A stretch of DNA of 64,000 nucleotides from Isoetes taiwanensis (lineage: Eukaryota; Streptophyta; Lycopodiopsida; Isoetales; Isoetaceae): positions 9,116,413 to 9,180,412 of the forward strand of contig JAJEKV010000003.1 in NCBI GenBank assembly GCA_021234155.1, in the 5' to 3' direction. This document shows positions 60,030-64,000 of the stretch, piece after piece. The stretch's first letter is position 1, and the number at the start of each line of letters is the position of its first letter. The notes under the pieces were generated by a model. That model searched no databases, had not been told where the DNA came from, and saw nothing but the letters and a program-made list of their open reading frames with translations. The position numbers were made by a program, and so were the translations under genes.

Positions 60030-60940
60030 TTGGGCGTTGACATGGTTTTGGAATTATCTGTGCTTGTGCCGCAGGCGCCTTCCGGTTATGCATGCCATGG
60101 CTATGCCATACTGTCCAGCTATGGGGCTGGCCTTCCCTCGTGCTCATTTGCTGCACGTCGAGCTTCGTCCCTGTATTTCGTCGTATGTTCTTTTGGATTG
60201 AAGCCGTGAAGCTTTGGAATCCATGGTTTTTTATTTTTTTTACAGCGATTTGGAGACCCGTCACAACGATGGAGCTGTGGATTTAAAGCTGGCCGTCCCT
60301 CCTGTTAAGCATGTTTATCTGGCTTGAAGCCATGGAGCTTTGATATCCGTGTTATTTCTTTGACAGTCAATAGCAATCTTTTTTCTTGCCACCCAACCGT
60401 GATTTGGTTATCATTTCTCTGTTCTCCTTCCAGAAGTTTTTGCGCTTCCAAGTGGAAAGACGTTTATCCGCATATGCAGCCCTTATCTTCTAGGGAGTTG
60501 CCGTATGGGCGTTGAGATTTGCAAACTTTATTGCCATTTGGCCTTGGGGCGGATCTAGCCGTGTTGCCTCAGAAGCCGACTCTCTCCAGGTTCGAAACTT
60601 GGAGACTTAGGTCAGTGTTTCTCGCCATCAGGAGCAATCATTTTTTTAAGATTACTTTTGGCTGCATGGACGTCTGCTCCAGCATCGACTTGCTCTATGG
60701 CAAGCTTTCTTTGTCTGCTATGGTTTGTAAGGCCCATAAGCGTGATTCGCAGGCCCTAAAATAGGGGCTTAGTTAGTTGATTGCCTCAGTAGAGCCAAGA
60801 ACCAGAAGCTGATTCTTCTCTGTGCTTGGCCCTGACATGCGAATCCAAATTCTTAAGGGCCCTAAGGTAAGATGCTCTAATCTTAAATCTTTCTGTTCAT
60901 TAGCTTGAATAGCACTTAAATTTTCTTTAGTAGATTTTGC
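60030..60940 (+). other. Putative transcribed region downstream of the heat-shock promoter
   Basis: The first ATG after the TATA box (60042) opens a frame of about 60 codons with no recognisable domain. Phrases such as GGAGCTGTGG, GAAGCCATGGAGCTTTG and GAAGCCGTGAAGCTTTGG recur near 60203-60345, suggesting local duplication. No protein can be supported. Confidence 0.35.
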
Positions 60941-60943
60941 TTC

Positions 60944-61103
60944 TTAGAAAGCATCGTCTCGGCTGTTGGCAGGACTGTAGGAAGTGGATCAAATGGGTCT
61001 ATCACAGCTTGAAACCAGTTTCATTAGAAAGCATAGTCTCGGCTATTGGCAGGACTTTAGGAAGAGGATCAAGTGGGTCTATCACAGCTTGAAACCAGTT
61101 TCA
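60944..61103. repeat. 80-bp tandem duplication
   Basis: Copies start at TTAGAAAGCATCGTCTCGGC (60944) and TTAGAAAGCATAGTCTCGGC (61024), differing at a handful of positions. No coding content is apparent. Confidence 0.85.
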
Positions 61104-61290
61104 TTTTATTTGGTGTTTTATTTATTGTGGGTCGTTGGTGCTTTTTCCTAAGTTTTCCTCTCCTCTAGTTTGTATTACCTCATACATATTATGGGCCAGT
61201 GCTTTCCTTGTTGATTCTTGGGCTTTGAAGATGATATAACCATTCTGACTGCAGCATGGAGCGACTATATTAGTTGAATAGACATGCAAG

Positions 61291-61332
61291 TCCTGCAGGG
61301 CCCTGGTTACTTCCTGCAGGGCCCTGGTTACT
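61291..61332. repeat. 21-bp perfect tandem repeat, two units
   Basis: The unit is TCCTGCAGGGCCCTGGTTACT with a T/TT junction. Each unit contains the palindrome CCTGCAGG and GGGCCC. Confidence 0.85.
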
Positions 61333-61438
61333 CTTACCACAGAAGAGATTATCAACTACAATATTATCTTTGAATGTCTAAGATTCGTGTTTCTTTAATC
61401 TTATAGCATAATTTATGCGAAAGTGTATTAATGGACAG

Positions 61439-61960
61439 CTACATTCGAGTTGATCTTGCGCAAGCACTCTTAGTTTGCAAGAAGGCAAATAGTTCATTAT
61501 CTTATGATAGCACACGGTCTATATTTGTTGGAAATCTTCCTTTTGATGCAGATGTATGACCTATGAATGCAATTTTTGCCTAGGCACATTGAGCTTTCTA
61601 TCTTGATTTTACATATGTGCTTTATAGGAGGAGGAGCTCTATACGCTGTTTTCCCAATGTGATACTAGTGGGCAGAGAGTTGAAGCCATACGAGTTGTTA
61701 GGGACCGTAAGAATAACATTGGAAAAGGCATTGCTTTTGTTATGTTCAAATCCAAGATAAATCTAGACTTTGTATCTTTTTAAGCTTCTGTTGCTTGATT
61801 CTGATAGCGAAGAGTTTAGATGGGAGTCAAGGATGCATTGTTAAAAAGGAATCTAAGTCTGAGGGACAGGGTTCTGCGTTGTGCCAGTTTGGATACATCA
61901 AGCAAAACGGTTGGAAGTTGGAGAGAAAGGCTACAAGGTAAGAGAGATACTGGGAAAACA
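61439..61960 (+). pseudogene. RRM-domain exons of an RBM34/NOP12-like nucleolar protein
   Basis: The first exon (61439-61553) follows an AG acceptor and encodes YIRVDLAQALL and then RSIFVGNLPFDAD, with the RNP2 motif IFVGNL. The second exon (from 61628) encodes EEELYTLFSQCDTSGQRVEA, IRVVRDRKNN and GKGIAFVMFKSK, with an RNP1-like motif (KGIAFVMF). A third piece (61810-61950) encodes SLDGS and, in another frame, LRDRVLRCASLDT, the usual end of this RRM. The pattern matches the second RRM of RBM34/NOP12 proteins, which act in pre-rRNA processing. Exon 2 has no GT donor at the expected place and the third piece is frame-shifted, so this is probably a decayed fragment. It lies downstream of the heat-shock promoter, but a functional link is not shown. 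Confidence 0.6.
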
Positions 61961-61999
61961 TCATTTGAGAAGACAATAATATAAAGATGAGTTAGGATA

Positions 62000-62880
62000 T
62001 ATGATTTTTGTAGGCATGAATAAGTTCAATGTATGCTTGCTATAAATATTGATGAAGAGCAGATTCTGGGTTCCATCTTTGGCATGCCAGGAGGATGTTG
62101 CTAGCCGGCACAATTTCATGAATGTTGGCAGTAGATACTAAATTATTTTAAGCTGGCCAATATCAGGGAAGAGCATGTGGTATAGTCAAATATTGAAAAG
62201 TAGGTGGTGAAGCTGGAATTGAACGTGTAACCTAAGATTTGAATTTCGATTTCTGGTACAAAGGTGTAGGCTCTTCTTTCACTGAGAATTTCTTTTTCTG
62301 AGCATTTGATTATGTCGAAGAAGAATGTAGTAGATATTATTTCTTCTGGCTCCAGTAGGTATGCATGTTCATTAAATGGCCTGCCATAAAGTATGACATC
62401 TCTTGGGTGGGTCAACTGTATTTAGATTGTTATTTTTGTAATCATTAAAAGTCAGATTGAAAAAAGGATATTTCTTTTACTGCGGGCCTATGTGATGCTG
62501 GGGTGTATGTACTTGGGGTGTATGTACTGATGTACTAGCATGATTACAGTCTAGTGTTATGTTGCTTTTAAAGCTTTGAAGATATTTTAGATATTCTCCT
62601 GGTTATTCTGTTGGGCGAATAACGGGATGCACTATTGCTTCTTTATCGGTTTTTTGTGCTACATTGATTGGCAGCCATTGATTCTTAGCATATTTCTGGT
62701 ATTGTGCCAGGTCCATGACCATTAATATTTTGGCCGAAAATTAACATACTATTTCCTATGGTCTTGATCTAACATATTGAAAACTCCCTTGCCCTAATCC
62801 ACATTATGGTGAGATTGCTGGTTTTTTTGGCCTCTTTCCAACTGACTAATCCAATTGACCAAGTCAAACTTGCAATATCC
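62000..62880. other. No recognisable gene
   Basis: AT-rich sequence with a short local repeat (TGGGGTGTATGTACT, near 62500-62527). The minus-strand frame at 62143-62415 has no recognisable domain. Confidence 0.4.
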
Positions 62881-62883
62881 CAA

Positions 62884-63138
62884 AGCTTATAATGGACCTT
62901 AGGTGCATGGGACACTCGAAAACACATGACACTTTAATTCCTAGAATTCAATGCAACCCCACTACAAACACCAAAAATGAACCTATAGGACATGCCTCAC
63001 AACAAATACATCAAAACCTATGATTCATTTTAAACACCTGAACATTTTAAACACCTGAACTTAACTCAAGATCCACTTGACAACTCACGCAGATCCACCA
63101 TGTTCTAAAAGGTCTCTAGAAAAGCTCTACAATCTTAC
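62884..63138. repeat. Dispersed direct repeat, copy 1
   Basis: It starts AAGCTTATAATGGACCTTAG and ends in AAGCTCTACAATCTTAC. It is about 90 percent identical to 63385-63629. ATTTTAAACACCTGAAC is locally doubled at 63028-63060 in this copy only. Confidence 0.85.
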
Positions 63139-63384
63139 TGCAATTTGTTCTAGTTATAAAGCAAACTTGCACTATTGTACACATGTATGTACATGCATAT
63201 ACATCGAGGAATCCATGTGCACACCTACAACATCACGCATTTATACAATTAAACTACATGTAAAATAGCAATTAATCATCAAATGTATAATGTATTGAGG
63301 CCACAATAGGCTGACCTTTGCATTCATAACATTACTTGGTAATGACCTTGACCAATGCCTTACCATACACACTTTCACACATTC

Positions 63385-63629
63385 AAGCTTATAATGGACC
63401 TTAGGCGCATGAGACACCTGAAAACACATGACACACTTTAATTCCTAGAATTTAATGCAACCCCACTACAAACCCCAAAATGAACCTATAGGACGTGCCC
63501 CACAACAAATACATCAAAACCTATGATTCATTCTAAATGCCCGGACTTAACTCAAGATCCACTTGACAACTCTCATGATCCACCATGTTCTAAAAGTTCT
63601 AGAGACCTAGAAAAGCTCTACAATCTTAC
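63385..63629. repeat. Dispersed direct repeat, copy 2
   Basis: Second copy of the 62884-63138 repeat in the same orientation, separated by about 245 bp of unrelated sequence. The sequence to the window end resembles the same A/C-rich type, without a gene. Confidence 0.85.
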
Positions 63630-64000
63630 AAACATGAACCAAACCCCTCCAAATTCAAAACACTCCAACCTTGCACCATAGGAAATTCTAGATGCAATTC
63701 AAGACGATCTACAAAAATCAGGATAACACCTACGGAAATCTAGACCCCTTAACAATGTCACTACAAACACAAGAGCAACGAAATCTATAGCGTCTATCAA
63801 CCTCTACAACAGTCTTTACGAATGTTGAAAAATTGGCGAATAGTTAGAGAACCTTCACATGCTGTTGAAGCATCTAAAGGGACTCCAATATCTTGGGAAC
63901 AACAACTTCACATCTCAAACAACTACATCAACCCCAATAGCTCATTCCAGCATAGGCATAAGAACGAGCACATCAAACCTTATAATTGCTAGACAAATAG

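Noticed and set aside
60580-60610. GGTTCGAAAC-like sequence as a tRNA T-arm
   Set aside because: No acceptor stem, D-arm or anticodon arm can be folded around it.

Overview
The window looks like nuclear DNA from a land plant with a large, repeat-rich genome. Genes have short AT-rich introns, and promoters carry telo-box and TATA motifs. The mobile elements are LINEs with poly-A tails, a plant-type Helitron, SWIM-domain Mutator-like elements (MULEs), and a transposase-like family with a CCC motif that I associate with seedless plants. A fern or another spore-bearing plant is my best guess, at low confidence. No prokaryotic operons, CRISPR arrays or rRNA genes are seen. Most of the sequence is transposon debris; true host genes are few and mostly damaged.

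Layout. 0.3-3.5 kb (-): a decayed transposase-like gene with possible DDE residues. 4.2-8.3 kb: remains of a MULE whose SWIM-domain transposase end (+) converges on a Ulp1-type protease gene (-); a 281-bp MITE sits in the protease gene. 9.4-9.9 kb: a GC-rich island. 10.8-12.3 kb (+): exons of an unrecognised gene, one exon tandemly duplicated. 13.4-15.4 kb (-): an F-box/kelch-like gene split by a 5'-truncated LINE. 15.6-16.5 kb (+): a broken partial copy of a thioredoxin-fold gene whose fuller copy lies inverted at 32-33 kb (-). 22.7-23.4 kb (+): an unrecognised reading frame with one stop. 24.1 and 24.5 kb: Helitron 3' ends. 33.3-37.2 kb (-): a 3.9-kb LINE with a 13-bp target duplication. 37.8-40.0 kb: a tandem duplication of about 1.07 kb. 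40.0-41.0 kb (+): an RPA1 (replication protein A large subunit) pseudogene. 42.6-45.5 kb (+): a second LINE. 47.0-56.8 kb (+): a Helitron Rep/helicase gene interrupted by a 6.2-kb element. 58.1-59.7 kb: a 1.56-kb polypyrimidine tract. 59.8-60.0 kb: a dense heat-shock-element promoter. 61.4-62.0 kb (+): exons of an RRM protein of the RBM34/NOP12 type. 62.9-63.6 kb: a dispersed direct repeat.

The most interesting object is the 6,217-bp element at 48591-54807. It has about 50-bp terminal inverted repeats and an 8-bp target duplication. It carries two divergent genes: a MULE transposase with a C-terminal SWIM finger, and a gene that reads as a beta-class amino-methyltransferase (N4/N6 DNA-methylase fold, motif IV before motif I). 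A cut-and-paste transposon travelling with its own DNA-methylase-like protein would be an unusual pairing. This copy has one in-frame stop and a divergent catalytic motif, so activity should be judged on intact relatives.
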